Assembly (NCBI GenBank): GCA_945870855.1
Contig: CAMBTP010000003.1
Coordinates: forward strand, 1-64,000
Length of the DNA: 64,000 nucleotides
Direction of reading: 5' to 3'
Source: Prosthecobacter debontii
Lineage (GTDB): Bacteria; Verrucomicrobiota; Verrucomicrobiia; Verrucomicrobiales; Akkermansiaceae
Part shown: positions 25,898 through 34,088 of the stretch, in pieces
Position numbering within the stretch: position 1 is the stretch's first letter
Layout: every line of letters begins with the position of its first letter
The notes under the pieces: generated by a model
Told to the model about the DNA's origin: nothing
Database searches by the model: none
The model's input: the letters and a program-made list of their open reading frames with translations, nothing else
Made by a program: the position numbers and the translations under genes

Positions 25898-26665
25898 TTG
25901 GAAACCTCCGAATACAAAGTCCACCTCGAGATCTTCGAGGGTCCGCTCGACCTCCTCCTCTACCTGATCAAGAAGGACGAGCTCGATATCCACTCGATTT
26001 CCATCGAGAGGATCACCAAGCAATACTTGGATTACATCAATACCTTCAAGCTCCTCAATATCGATCTCGCCTCCGAGTTCATCGTGATGGCCGCGAACCT
26101 GATGTATCTCAAGTCGCGCACGCTCCTGCCGCGCACCGAACAGCCTCCCGAAGAGGACGCGGAAGATGACGATCCTCGCTGGGAGCTAATCCGCCAGCTC
26201 ATCGAGTATAAAAAATTCAAGGATGCCGCCGGATTTCTCTCGCTCCGCGAGCTGGAACAACAGGGTCGCTTCGCCCACCAACCAGATCCCGGCAGCAAGC
26301 CACCCGAGGAACCCGCCACACTCGCCGAGGTGTCGATCTTCGACCTAATCCGTGCTTTCCAAAATGTCCTAAAGCGCTTCGAGGAGAACCATGACTTCGC
26401 CGACATCGTCGATGATCGCTACACCGTCTCCGACAAGATCGAGTTTCTCCTCACTCGCTTCACCCCCGGCGAGGCACTCTCTTTTGATGCCCTTTTCCAG
26501 ACCGCCACCACCAAGGCGGAGGTTATCGTCACCTTCCTCGCCGTGCTGGAGCTGATGAAACTCAACCAATTCGTCGTCCGCCAAGATCACCTACTCGGCA
26601 CCATCACCGTGGAGCGCCGGACGGCCATGGAAATGGGTCACGAAGAGGGCGGTGAAAAGGACTGA
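25898..26665 (+). CDS. scpA: Segregation and condensation protein A
   Basis: ScpA is the kleisin subunit of the Smc-ScpAB condensin. The conserved N-terminal helix YKVHLEIFEGPLDLLLYLIK and the C-terminal winged helix (AEVIVTFLAVLELMKLNQF) are both present. Length is about 255 aa. There is no in-frame ATG near the start: TTG at 25898 gives ETSEYKVHLEIF directly, while GTG at 25823 would add 25 residues and overlap the divergent gene. I favour TTG but the start is uncertain. scpB is not next to it in this window. Confidence 0.9.
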   Translation: METSEYKVHLEIFEGPLDLLLYLIKKDELDIHSISIERITKQYLDYINTFKLLNIDLASEFIVMAANLMYLKSRTLLPRTEQPPEEDAEDDDPRWELIRQLIEYKKFKDAAGFLSLRELEQQGRFAHQPDPGSKPPEEPATLAEVSIFDLIRAFQNVLKRFEENHDFADIVDDRYTVSDKIEFLLTRFTPGEALSFDALFQTATTKAEVIVTFLAVLELMKLNQFVVRQDHLLGTITVERRTAMEMGHEEGGEKD

Positions 26666-26705
26666 AGTCTTATCGTCTCTTTCCCGGCAATTTCCTCATA
26701 TCCTC

Positions 26706-27206
26706 ATGAAAAAAAACATCGCCACCGCACTCTTCGCCGCACTCTTCGCCCTTGCCATTTCCGTCATGCTTAGCTCTTGCCTAGAGCCACCGAAAAAACC
26801 GATCCCTTCGCTCGAACCCTCCAAAGTGATTGAAAAGGACAAACCCGCCAAGACTCCCGCTGTGTCTGCAAGTCCGGGACAGGTTTCACGCATGCCGCTA
26901 GGCGATCTTTTCCAACTCGTTCAGGGTAACGCCGCCGCCATCTTTGACGTTCGCCCAGCTATTTTTCATAAAATGGGTAACATCCCCGGCTCCATCAACT
27001 GGCCAGAGGCTAATTTTGATCGTGATCTCGCCAAACACGAACCCCGCATCCGCACCGCCAACTCACAAAATACACCTGTCGTGATTTATTGCACAGATCT
27101 TGCTTGCCCGGATGCCGTAATCGTCGCCACAAAGCTGGCCGCGCGAGGCTATAACGTTTCCGTCCTCCAGGGCGGATACGAGGCATGGAAAGTCGCAGCA
27201 CCCTGA
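26706..27206 (+). CDS. Rhodanese-domain lipoprotein
   Basis: A 166-aa protein. A signal with lipobox SSC (about residues 23-25, VMLSSCLEPP) anchors it to a membrane. A linker rich in P and K leads to a rhodanese domain (about 75-166): AAIFDVRPAIFHKMGNIPGS, IYCTDLACPDAV with the candidate active-site Cys, and VLQGGYEAWK. Rhodaneses transfer sulfane sulfur or act as redox and sensor domains. ATG 26706 is chosen to start the signal peptide; an earlier in-frame ATG overlaps scpA. Confidence 0.85.
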   Translation: MKKNIATALFAALFALAISVMLSSCLEPPKKPIPSLEPSKVIEKDKPAKTPAVSASPGQVSRMPLGDLFQLVQGNAAAIFDVRPAIFHKMGNIPGSINWPEANFDRDLAKHEPRIRTANSQNTPVVIYCTDLACPDAVIVATKLAARGYNVSVLQGGYEAWKVAAP

Positions 27207-27235
27207 AACGTCCATAATTAGCAAAGATACCTACC

Positions 27236-27556
27236 ATGAAATCCTTTACCAACGTCACTGTTGATTCCCTCGCAAACATCTACTTCGATGGCCGCGTGAT
27301 CTCCCACTCCGTCCATTTCCCCGACGGCACTAAGAAAACCCTCGGTATCATTTTCCCCGGCACCTACCGCTTCACTACCGGCGCACCAGAAATCATGGAA
27401 ATCATCGACGGCACCTGCGAGGTCTCTATCGATGACTCGACCTCCACGAAATTCGTCCCCACCGACGAGTCCTTCGAGGTTCCCGGCGACAGTGCGTTCA
27501 CCATCACCGTTAATTCCGGCTACTGCCAATACATCTGCTCCTTCCTGCCCGCCTGA
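27236..27556 (+). CDS. ppnP: Pyrimidine/purine nucleoside phosphorylase PpnP
   Basis: A 106-aa single-domain cupin of the UPF0345/DUF1255 family. Characterised PpnP cleaves many nucleosides with phosphate. Visible family features: NIYFDGRVISHSVHFPDGTK, GIIFPGTYRFTTGAPEIMEI and FEVPGDSAFTITV. Full length. It starts 29 bp after the rhodanese gene and is followed by a lipoprotein gene on the same strand. Confidence 0.92.
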   Translation: MKSFTNVTVDSLANIYFDGRVISHSVHFPDGTKKTLGIIFPGTYRFTTGAPEIMEIIDGTCEVSIDDSTSTKFVPTDESFEVPGDSAFTITVNSGYCQYICSFLPA

Positions 27557-27576
27557 TCGGGTCTCCCCTTTCTGCG

Positions 27577-28317
27577 ATGTCCTGTCTCCGTATCCTGTCG
27601 GCCATCGTCCCCGCGCTCTTCGCGGTATCGTGTAATTTTGTCACGCTCCCGCCCGCCCCGAAGCCCTCTCCCATCCTCGTCCAGCGCAACACCGTTTCCA
27701 CCTACACCCCGCAGCGCCCGCCGGAAGTGCAGGTCTGGCTCCTCGCCGACAAGCTCCACACCGGTATGGTTTTCCAATACGACTGGCTATTGGAGTCTGG
27801 CTTCATCCCCCCAGAAAATTTTCCGAAGTGCAAGTTCGTCACCTTCTCATGGGGCGACCGCCAGGCCTACGTGAACAAGCGCTGGCTCACACCCGCCGAG
27901 GTCTTCAACGCGATCTTTCTGCCCTCCGCCTCGGTCATGGAATGCATCCCCATCCACTGGAATGTCACCGAGGTCTCGCCAAATCAGCAGATCTGGATGA
28001 AATCAATCCCACGCGAGCGCGGCCCCTACGTCGCGGCCTTCCTCAACCACTGCACGATCTCTGACGAAAACGGCTTCCCCACCTCCGTCGGCACCTCAAG
28101 CTGGGGCGGCGGCGAACTCTTAGCCTCCCCTCAATCCTACTATTTCCCCCGCATCTGCAACGTCTGGACCGGCCAAATGCTCGAAGCCTGCGGTGCGAAC
28201 ATCAATCCTCTCATGTCCATCCACAGAGATACCCTAGCCTGGGAAGCGGAGAAAAATGGCTTCTCTGAAATCTGGGATGGATCGGGAAATGCGTATATGA
28301 AACAGAAAAGGGAGTGA
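27577..28317 (+). CDS. DUF2459-like lipoprotein
   Basis: A 246-aa protein with a lipobox (AVSC at about residues 16-19) after a short signal. The body shows VWLLADKLHTGMVFQYDWLL and FSWGDRQAYVNKRWLTPAE, the pattern of the DUF2459 family (conserved, function unknown). RICNVWTGQMLEACG near the C-terminus fits the same family. It begins 20 bp after ppnP. No biochemical role is known to me. Confidence 0.7.
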   Translation: MSCLRILSAIVPALFAVSCNFVTLPPAPKPSPILVQRNTVSTYTPQRPPEVQVWLLADKLHTGMVFQYDWLLESGFIPPENFPKCKFVTFSWGDRQAYVNKRWLTPAEVFNAIFLPSASVMECIPIHWNVTEVSPNQQIWMKSIPRERGPYVAAFLNHCTISDENGFPTSVGTSSWGGGELLASPQSYYFPRICNVWTGQMLEACGANINPLMSIHRDTLAWEAEKNGFSEIWDGSGNAYMKQKRE

Positions 28318-28322
28318 GGAAC

Positions 28323-28445
28323 TCAGAAATCCGTCTCCTCATCCCCTAAATCTAGTTCTTTGATCCAGATGTTGCGATAGCGGACGTCGTGTCCTTCGCA
28401 TTGCAGTTTGATGCCGCCGGGGCGGTCGGTGAGCGATTTAAACAT
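28323..28445 (-). pseudogene. C-terminal remnant of a DUF1080 (3-keto-disaccharide hydrolase) gene
   Basis: Forty codons on the minus strand end in GGIKLQCEGHDVRYRNIWIK and ELDLGDEETDF. The RNIWIKEL motif after a GxIxLQ strand is the typical C-terminus of DUF1080 proteins, which are abundant in Verrucomicrobia and Planctomycetes and usually exceed 200 residues. An in-frame stop occurs about 13 codons upstream of the only ATG, so the rest of the gene is gone. It lies between the DUF2459 gene and cstA. Confidence 0.6.
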
Positions 28446-28519
28446 GGCGAAACACGCAGCTCCAAGCTCCTGATTTTACAGCTCGACTCACCCCTGTCCA
28501 CTTTGTGTTAATCTTTGAT

Positions 28520-30613
28520 ATGCCCCGTATCGCTCGCATTATTCTGTGGATCGTCATTTCTCTACTCGGTGTCACCGCCGTCGCGGTTGCTGCTTTTCAA
28601 CGTGGTGAACCCGTAAACGCCTTGTGGCTCGTTGTCGCTGGTGTCTGCACGTTTGCGGTTTCATACCGATTCTATTCCGCATGGCTCATGGCCAAAGTGC
28701 TTACCATCGACGATAGCCGCGCTCCGGCCGCCGTCACTTGCAGCGATGGCAAAGATTTTGTCCCGACTCCGAAATGGGTGGTGTTCGGTCACCACTTCGC
28801 CGCCATCGCAGGGCCGGGGCCGCTCGTCGGTCCTGTGCTCGCCGCTCAATTTGGTTACTTACCCGGCATGATCTGGATCCTCGTGGGTGCCACCCTCGGT
28901 GGTGGTGTGCATGATGCAGTCATTCTATTTGCCTCGATGCGCCGCAATGGAAAGTCGTTAGGCCAGATGCTCAAAGACGAAATAAATCCCGTCATCGGTC
29001 TGATCGCGATGATTAGTTTGCTCGCCATCATGACCATTTTACTAGCTGTGCTAGGTCTCGTTGTTGTGAAAGCTTTAGCAGAAAGTCCTTGGGGGCTTTT
29101 CACCATCGCCGCCACCATTCCATTGGCATTTGTCATGGGACTGATGATTAAGAGCGGGAAAGTCAGCGTTACCGCAGCCTCAGTGTTTGGTGTGATCGGG
29201 CTGTTGGCCGCTGTGGTTGCTGGAAAATATTTACCACCATCTCTAACAGAAGCTCTCACTCTCAAGCCCACCCAGCTCGCATGGGCGATCATGATCTACG
29301 GCTTCGCTGCCAGCGTCTTGCCGGTTTGGATGTTACTAGCTCCGCGTGACTATTTAAGCACCTTCATGAAACTCGGCACGGTTGCGATCCTTGGGATTTT
29401 CATCGTGATCTTAGCGCCACCTCTACACATGCCGGCACTCACACCATTTATCCATGGTGGTGGCTTCGTAGTGCCGGGTCCGGTATTTCCCTTCGTTTGT
29501 ATCACCATCGCTTGCGGAGCAATCAGCGGTTTCCACTCGCTCATCGCATCTGGCACAACCCCAAAACTCTTAGCCCGTGAAAAAGACATCCGTCTAGTCG
29601 GCTACGGCGCGATGGTCGTTGAAATGCTCGTTTCACTGATGGCCATCATCGCCGCCTGCGCCCTCCAACCAGGAGAATATTTCGCCATTAACTCCCCCGT
29701 CCAACCCGGTGACACCGCCGCTCTAACGACCCAGATCGAAAAAATCAGCAATATCGACGACAAAGGCACCTACGCGGTCACCAAGGAAGACATGCTGCGC
29801 ATGACCCGCGACATGGGTGAACCCACGACTGTAAAACTTGCTGATGGCACGGTCGTTAACGACTACCCCACCATGGTCGGAAAAACCGGTGGAGCGCCAA
29901 CCTTCGCGGTCGGCATGGCACATCTTTTTGCAAAAGTCATCCCCGGCAAAACCGCTCTCTCGCTCTGGTATCACTTCGCCATCATGTTTGAGGCGCTGTT
30001 TATTCTAACAACTCTCGACGCTGGAACACGGGTCGGTCGCTTCATTCTTCAAGATCTGTTAGGAAACATCTCTCCGAGACTTGGCAAAACCGATTCATGG
30101 CTCGGCAACGTCCTCGCCACGGGTCTATTGGTCGCCGCATGGGGATTCTTTCTCTATCAAGGAGCACTTGATCCCGCCGGCATCGCCAAAAGCCTCTGGC
30201 CTATCTTCGGTATTTCCAACCAACTCCTAGCCGTGATCGCACTCTGCCTTGGCACGGTGATCATCATCAAAATGGGCAAAGCCAGATACTGCTGGGTCAC
30301 CGCCGTGCCGATGATATTTCTATCCATCGTAACCTTCTCGGCTGGCTACCTGAAACTCTTCTCCGCTGGATCAGCAGGCTTCATCCCAGAAATCGAAAAA
30401 CAACAAGCCCTCATTGCCAACGGTCTCACTGGCCCAGCCCTTAAAGTAGCTGAGACCTCACTCTTCAACGCCCGCGTCGATGTCGCTGTCACCATCACGT
30501 TCCTATTCTTTGTCACCATCATCGTCATAGGAACCGCCCGCGAATGTTGGTTACTGATCACGAAACAAAAGGAATCTTTTCTACGTGAAAGTCCCTACGT
30601 TCACCATTCCTAA
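28520..30613 (+). CDS. cstA: Carbon starvation protein A (peptide/pyruvate transporter)
   Basis: About 697 aa with many membrane segments spread along its length. CstA family signatures are visible: FGHHFAAIAGPGPLVGPVLA, GYLPGMIWILVGATLGGGVH, and ALFILTTLDAGTRVGRFILQ. Known members import peptides or pyruvate under carbon limitation. ATG 28520 is chosen; a GTG five codons upstream is also open. A hydrophilic loop at about 400-470 (KISNIDDKGTYAVTKEDM) is probably periplasmic. It is preceded by a DUF1080 remnant and followed by an FAD oxidoreductase gene. Confidence 0.93.
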   Translation: MPRIARIILWIVISLLGVTAVAVAAFQRGEPVNALWLVVAGVCTFAVSYRFYSAWLMAKVLTIDDSRAPAAVTCSDGKDFVPTPKWVVFGHHFAAIAGPGPLVGPVLAAQFGYLPGMIWILVGATLGGGVHDAVILFASMRRNGKSLGQMLKDEINPVIGLIAMISLLAIMTILLAVLGLVVVKALAESPWGLFTIAATIPLAFVMGLMIKSGKVSVTAASVFGVIGLLAAVVAGKYLPPSLTEALTLKPTQLAWAIMIYGFAASVLPVWMLLAPRDYLSTFMKLGTVAILGIFIVILAPPLHMPALTPFIHGGGFVVPGPVFPFVCITIACGAISGFHSLIASGTTPKLLAREKDIRLVGYGAMVVEMLVSLMAIIAACALQPGEYFAINSPVQPGDTAALTTQIEKISNIDDKGTYAVTKEDMLRMTRDMGEPTTVKLADGTVVNDYPTMVGKTGGAPTFAVGMAHLFAKVIPGKTALSLWYHFAIMFEALFILTTLDAGTRVGRFILQDLLGNISPRLGKTDSWLGNVLATGLLVAAWGFFLYQGALDPAGIAKSLWPIFGISNQLLAVIALCLGTVIIIKMGKARYCWVTAVPMIFLSIVTFSAGYLKLFSAGSAGFIPEIEKQQALIANGLTGPALKVAETSLFNARVDVAVTITFLFFVTIIVIGTARECWLLITKQKESFLRESPYVHHS

Positions 30614-30698
30614 CTTAGGTGAGCCTGTGGTGAAATGAGTTTGGAATTTGTCGCGTGACGGCAAGGACTTGGTGGGGCATTCATTCGGTATGGGGTTT

Positions 30699-31652
30699 AT
30701 GAAAACACCGCTCATTGTCGGGCAGGGTCTGGCGGGAACTTGCCTCGCATGGGAGTTTCTGCGGCGCGGTGTTGACTTCCACATCACCGATCTCGGCAAG
30801 GGGGGCAGCACACGGGTTGCGGCGGGACTGATCAATCCCATTACCGGAAAAAACTTCGAGCCGAGCTGGCGTATCGCGGATTTTTATCCGCAGGCCATCG
30901 CGTTCTACCGCTCGCTGGAGGAAGAGTTCTGCGAGAACCTCTGGCATCCTCTTCCGGTCCTGCGGCTGGCTTCCTCAGAAAAGGAATGGGCGAAAATTTC
31001 CATGAAACTCAATCTACCCGAGGTGAGATCATGGATGGGCAATGCTCAGGAGGCACCGACGGGATTCCTCGGCGGCGTTGAGTTGGTCGGCGGCGGCTGG
31101 CTCGATACTCGGAAATTTCTCGAACTCTCTGCCGACCGTTTCCGCGAACTCGGACTCTGGGCAGAAACCGGCAGCCCGCACATCCGCTGCGAGGGAGCTG
31201 CCGGATTAATCTCCGGTAGCATGGGCGAGCATCGCTGCGCGAAAGGAGAAATCCTCACTGTCCGCGCGGATTGGCCGGAGACGCATATCCGCATCGGCGC
31301 GGGCGGTTGGCTGGTTCCGATTGGCGGCGGCTGTTTCCGTATCGGCTCCACTTATGATTGGGACAATCTTGACGAAACGCCTACCACCGCCGGACTCGAT
31401 CGCATCACAGCACTAGCAGTGAAGCTCGGTGGAGAGGCGTTCGAAATCATCGCCCATGTCGCGGGGATAAGACCCATCCTTCGGCGTAGTCAGCCACTGG
31501 TCGGGAAAGATGAATCCGAGGATTGGTTTTTCAACGGCCTTGGATCAAAGGGCACGCTCTACGCCCCGGGGATGTCTGCGATGCTCGCCGACTGGATCCT
31601 TGACGACACCCGCCCCGCGCCAGAGTTTGTGTTTCCCGATGCCCTTTCTTGA
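30699..31652 (+). CDS. DAAO-family FAD oxidoreductase, probable MnmL/MnmC-like tRNA modification enzyme
   Basis: About 317 aa. The N-terminus has the FAD-binding Rossmann motif LIVGQGLAGTCLAWEF and then STRVAAGLINPITGK. The C-terminal half shows IGGGCFRIGSTYDW and GIRPILRRSQPLVG, typical of D-amino-acid-oxidase folds such as ThiO and the MnmC oxidase domain. The gene ends 7 bp before a YtqB/MnmM methyltransferase gene. In Bacillus and Streptococcus an oxidoreductase (MnmL) and MnmM together convert cmnm5(s2)U34 to mnm5(s2)U34, so the pairing suggests the same job here. ThiO is an alternative, but no thi genes are near. Confidence 0.7.
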   Translation: MKTPLIVGQGLAGTCLAWEFLRRGVDFHITDLGKGGSTRVAAGLINPITGKNFEPSWRIADFYPQAIAFYRSLEEEFCENLWHPLPVLRLASSEKEWAKISMKLNLPEVRSWMGNAQEAPTGFLGGVELVGGGWLDTRKFLELSADRFRELGLWAETGSPHIRCEGAAGLISGSMGEHRCAKGEILTVRADWPETHIRIGAGGWLVPIGGGCFRIGSTYDWDNLDETPTTAGLDRITALAVKLGGEAFEIIAHVAGIRPILRRSQPLVGKDESEDWFFNGLGSKGTLYAPGMSAMLADWILDDTRPAPEFVFPDALS

Positions 31653-31659
31653 ATAAGCC

Positions 31660-32220
31660 ATGTTCCCTCCCCTTCCAACAGAACTGCTCCAGCTGTTGCT
31701 GAAAAGCGAGATCGCCATCGGTGATTTTGCCATCGACGCCACAGCAGGCAATGGCCACGACACCGTCTTTCTCGCTCAAGCCGTCGGGGAAAATGGCAAG
31801 GTGCTGGCCATCGATATCCAAAAGCAGGCAATCGACTCCACCACAGCCCGTTTGGAAAACGCAGGCCTGCGGGATCGGGTGCATCTGCACCACGGATGCC
31901 ACTCGGAGCTGGCGAAAATAGCCGGAGAGCAACGCCCACGCGCCATCGTCTTCAATCTCGGCTACCTGCCTGGAGGTGACCACAACCTGATCACCCAGAC
32001 GGAAAAAACGCTCAAAGCAATCTCCGCCGCCTGGGAAATTCTAATTTCGGGCGGTTTGCTTGCGGTCGTTTGTTACCCTGGCCATGATGGCGGCGGCGAT
32101 GAAGCGGCAGCGGTTGAGTTTCTCATCACCTCCTTCGCAGATCACCATACTGCACGCTACGGCATGCTCTATAATGAAAAACCGGCGCCATTCCTATTGC
32201 TATCTAGGAAATTAGGTTGA
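31660..32220 (+). CDS. mnmM: MnmM (YtqB) class I methyltransferase for tRNA wobble uridine
   Basis: A 186-aa SAM-dependent methyltransferase of the PF06962 family. Motif I is FAIDATAGNGHDTVFLA; AIDIQ marks the SAM ribose contact, and NLGYLPGGDH is the family's characteristic motif IV. B. subtilis YtqB (MnmM) methylates nm5s2U in tRNA. The close spacing (7 bp) to the FAD oxidoreductase suggests they are co-transcribed and act in sequence on the same nucleoside. Confidence 0.85.
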   Translation: MFPPLPTELLQLLLKSEIAIGDFAIDATAGNGHDTVFLAQAVGENGKVLAIDIQKQAIDSTTARLENAGLRDRVHLHHGCHSELAKIAGEQRPRAIVFNLGYLPGGDHNLITQTEKTLKAISAAWEILISGGLLAVVCYPGHDGGGDEAAAVEFLITSFADHHTARYGMLYNEKPAPFLLLSRKLG

Positions 32221-32289
32221 AGTCCCGACTTATCTTCCAACTTGCCCCGCCGCCCATCTTTGTCTAAAACTCGAACCAACACGAACGCT

Positions 32290-33039
32290 ATGAAACGATT
32301 TTTATTCCCCTGCCTGCTACTCCTCAGCCCGCTTCACGCTCAAGAAGCAGCGCCCTCAGATGTCGAAAATATAGAAGCCCCGATCCCAGCCGACTTACTT
32401 CCCAATCAAAAAGAGTTCCTGAATCTCTCCGAAGAAGTCAGGACAGAGTTCGCCAAGCACTTTGGAGACGCCAGTCGTTTTTTCCAACAGAAGCGCATTT
32501 TTGAATGCCTCAATGCAGTCCGCGATGCGGAAGCCCTATTCTCGCAAAGCTCCGAGCTCATTAACCTGCGCGGCTCTTGCTACGTCGAGATTCGCGATTT
32601 CGACAAAGCAATGGTCGCTTTCACCGAGGCTCGCAAAATCAGCCCGAAGAACACCAGCATCTGTTTCAATATAGGAGAGGTTCTTTTCGTTACTAAGCAG
32701 TGGCAACAAGCCCACGATATTTTTAAGGAAGTTCTGCCCGAAATCCCCGCGAACAGCACCGCGCTATCGCGACTCGTTGAGTTCAAAATCTTACTTTGTA
32801 AGATGAGGCTCGGCTTGGATGATGAAGTTACTATCCTCGCTGAAAAATACGATTTCCAAGACGATTCTCCCTATCACTACTATGCGCTCGCCGCTCTGGC
32901 TTATGAGAAAAAGCAACTCTTGGAAGCAGAAGGGTGGCTAGGCCGCGCAAACCGTATTTTCCGAGATCCCAACATCATTGCCCCTTGGCAAGACACACTT
33001 GTAGAGTTCGGATATATCAAAAGCTTCTACGGCGAATAA
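32290..33039 (+). CDS. Secreted TPR-repeat protein
   Basis: A 249-aa protein with a signal peptide (MKRFLFPCLLLLSPLHAQ). Residues about 75-170 hold TPR-like helix pairs (LFSQSSELINLRGSCYVEIR, FDKAMVAFTEARKISPKNTS, CFNIGEVLFVTKQWQQAHDI). More helices follow to the C-terminus. Such proteins scaffold protein complexes in the periplasm. No partner is evident. ATG 32290 is chosen because it begins the signal peptide. Confidence 0.7.
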   Translation: MKRFLFPCLLLLSPLHAQEAAPSDVENIEAPIPADLLPNQKEFLNLSEEVRTEFAKHFGDASRFFQQKRIFECLNAVRDAEALFSQSSELINLRGSCYVEIRDFDKAMVAFTEARKISPKNTSICFNIGEVLFVTKQWQQAHDIFKEVLPEIPANSTALSRLVEFKILLCKMRLGLDDEVTILAEKYDFQDDSPYHYYALAALAYEKKQLLEAEGWLGRANRIFRDPNIIAPWQDTLVEFGYIKSFYGE

Positions 33040-33059
33040 GACCTAGCAGCCGAGAAACC

Positions 33060-34088
33060 CTAAACATTAAGCTCCGCCACCATCGTGTGAAACGCAGCGG
33101 AGACCTTGTTTTCCGAAGCGGGGAGCAGGGCCACTGGCCTCCCCTCATCACCACCTCGTCCAGTCGGAAGGTCGATGGGGATCCGTGCAAGCAAGGGAAC
33201 ATTCATATCTTCCGCCTCGCGGACACCGCCGCCTTCGCCGAAAATGTAATATTTTTTCCCATCGTCACCCTCGAACCAAGCCATGTTTTCGATGAGGCCG
33301 AGGATGGGCACATTGACCTTGGCAAACATCGCCACAGCCTTGCGGGCATCGATCAGCGCGACCTCCTGCGGCGTCGTCACGATCACCACGCCATCCACTG
33401 CCACGGTCTGCACAATGGTGAGCTGAATGTCACCGGTGCCGGGCGGTAGATCGAGCACCAGCACGTCGAGCTCGCCCCACGCGACCTGGCGGAGGAACTG
33501 CTGAGTGTAGCGCGTTGCCATCGGGCCGCGGACGATCACTGGTGATTTATCCTCCAGCAGGAAACCCATAGACATGAGCTTCAGCCCATGCGCCTCGATC
33601 GGGATGATCTCGTCATTCTCGTTCGCATCAGGGCGTTCCGTGGTGCCGAACATCATGGCGATAGAGGGACCGTAAAGATCGCAATCGCAGAGACCCACCT
33701 TCAATCCCCTCGCGGAAAGCGCGACGGCGAGGTTCGCGGCGACCGTGGATTTTCCTACCCCGCCCTTGCCGGATGCAACCGCGATGATGCGTTTCACGCC
33801 GGGAATGGAGCTTTTCCCCACCGCTCCACCCGCCGCCTCGGGTGCGTCTTTCACCTCGATATCGACCTTCGCATGGCTGATGCCCTCGATCCTCTCCAAG
33901 ACCGCATGGACATCCTTGAAAATTGTCTGCGGCACCTGCGCGTCCTTTGTAGCCACCTCGATGCGCACGGTCACCTCCCCGCCCGCCACCTCAACGGCCT
34001 TCACCAACCCAAAGGATACGATGTCCCTTGAAAATCCCGGATACTTCACCTGTTTCAATAACTCCTTGATCTCTTCCACGCTCATCAT
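33060..34088 (-). CDS. mrp: Mrp/NBP35-type P-loop ATPase (Fe-S carrier), CxxC-less variant
   Basis: About 342 aa. An N-terminal MIP18/DUF59-like domain (about 1-80) is followed by a deviant Walker A, SGKGGVGKST (106-115), CDLYGPSIAMMFG, VLVLDLPPGTGD, and IFGEGGG. Mrp proteins transfer Fe-S clusters. The CPxC cysteine pair of E. coli Mrp is absent: after ENMAWF the sequence is EGDDGKKYYIFG. Related CxxC-less Mrp forms occur in Bacteroidetes-type proteins. The start MMSVEEIKELL overlaps the divergent AEC gene's first ATG; the true start of one of them may lie further inside. Confidence 0.88.
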   Translation of the reverse strand: MMSVEEIKELLKQVKYPGFSRDIVSFGLVKAVEVAGGEVTVRIEVATKDAQVPQTIFKDVHAVLERIEGISHAKVDIEVKDAPEAAGGAVGKSSIPGVKRIIAVASGKGGVGKSTVAANLAVALSARGLKVGLCDCDLYGPSIAMMFGTTERPDANENDEIIPIEAHGLKLMSMGFLLEDKSPVIVRGPMATRYTQQFLRQVAWGELDVLVLDLPPGTGDIQLTIVQTVAVDGVVIVTTPQEVALIDARKAVAMFAKVNVPILGLIENMAWFEGDDGKKYYIFGEGGGVREAEDMNVPLLARIPIDLPTGRGGDEGRPVALLPASENKVSAAFHTMVAELNV

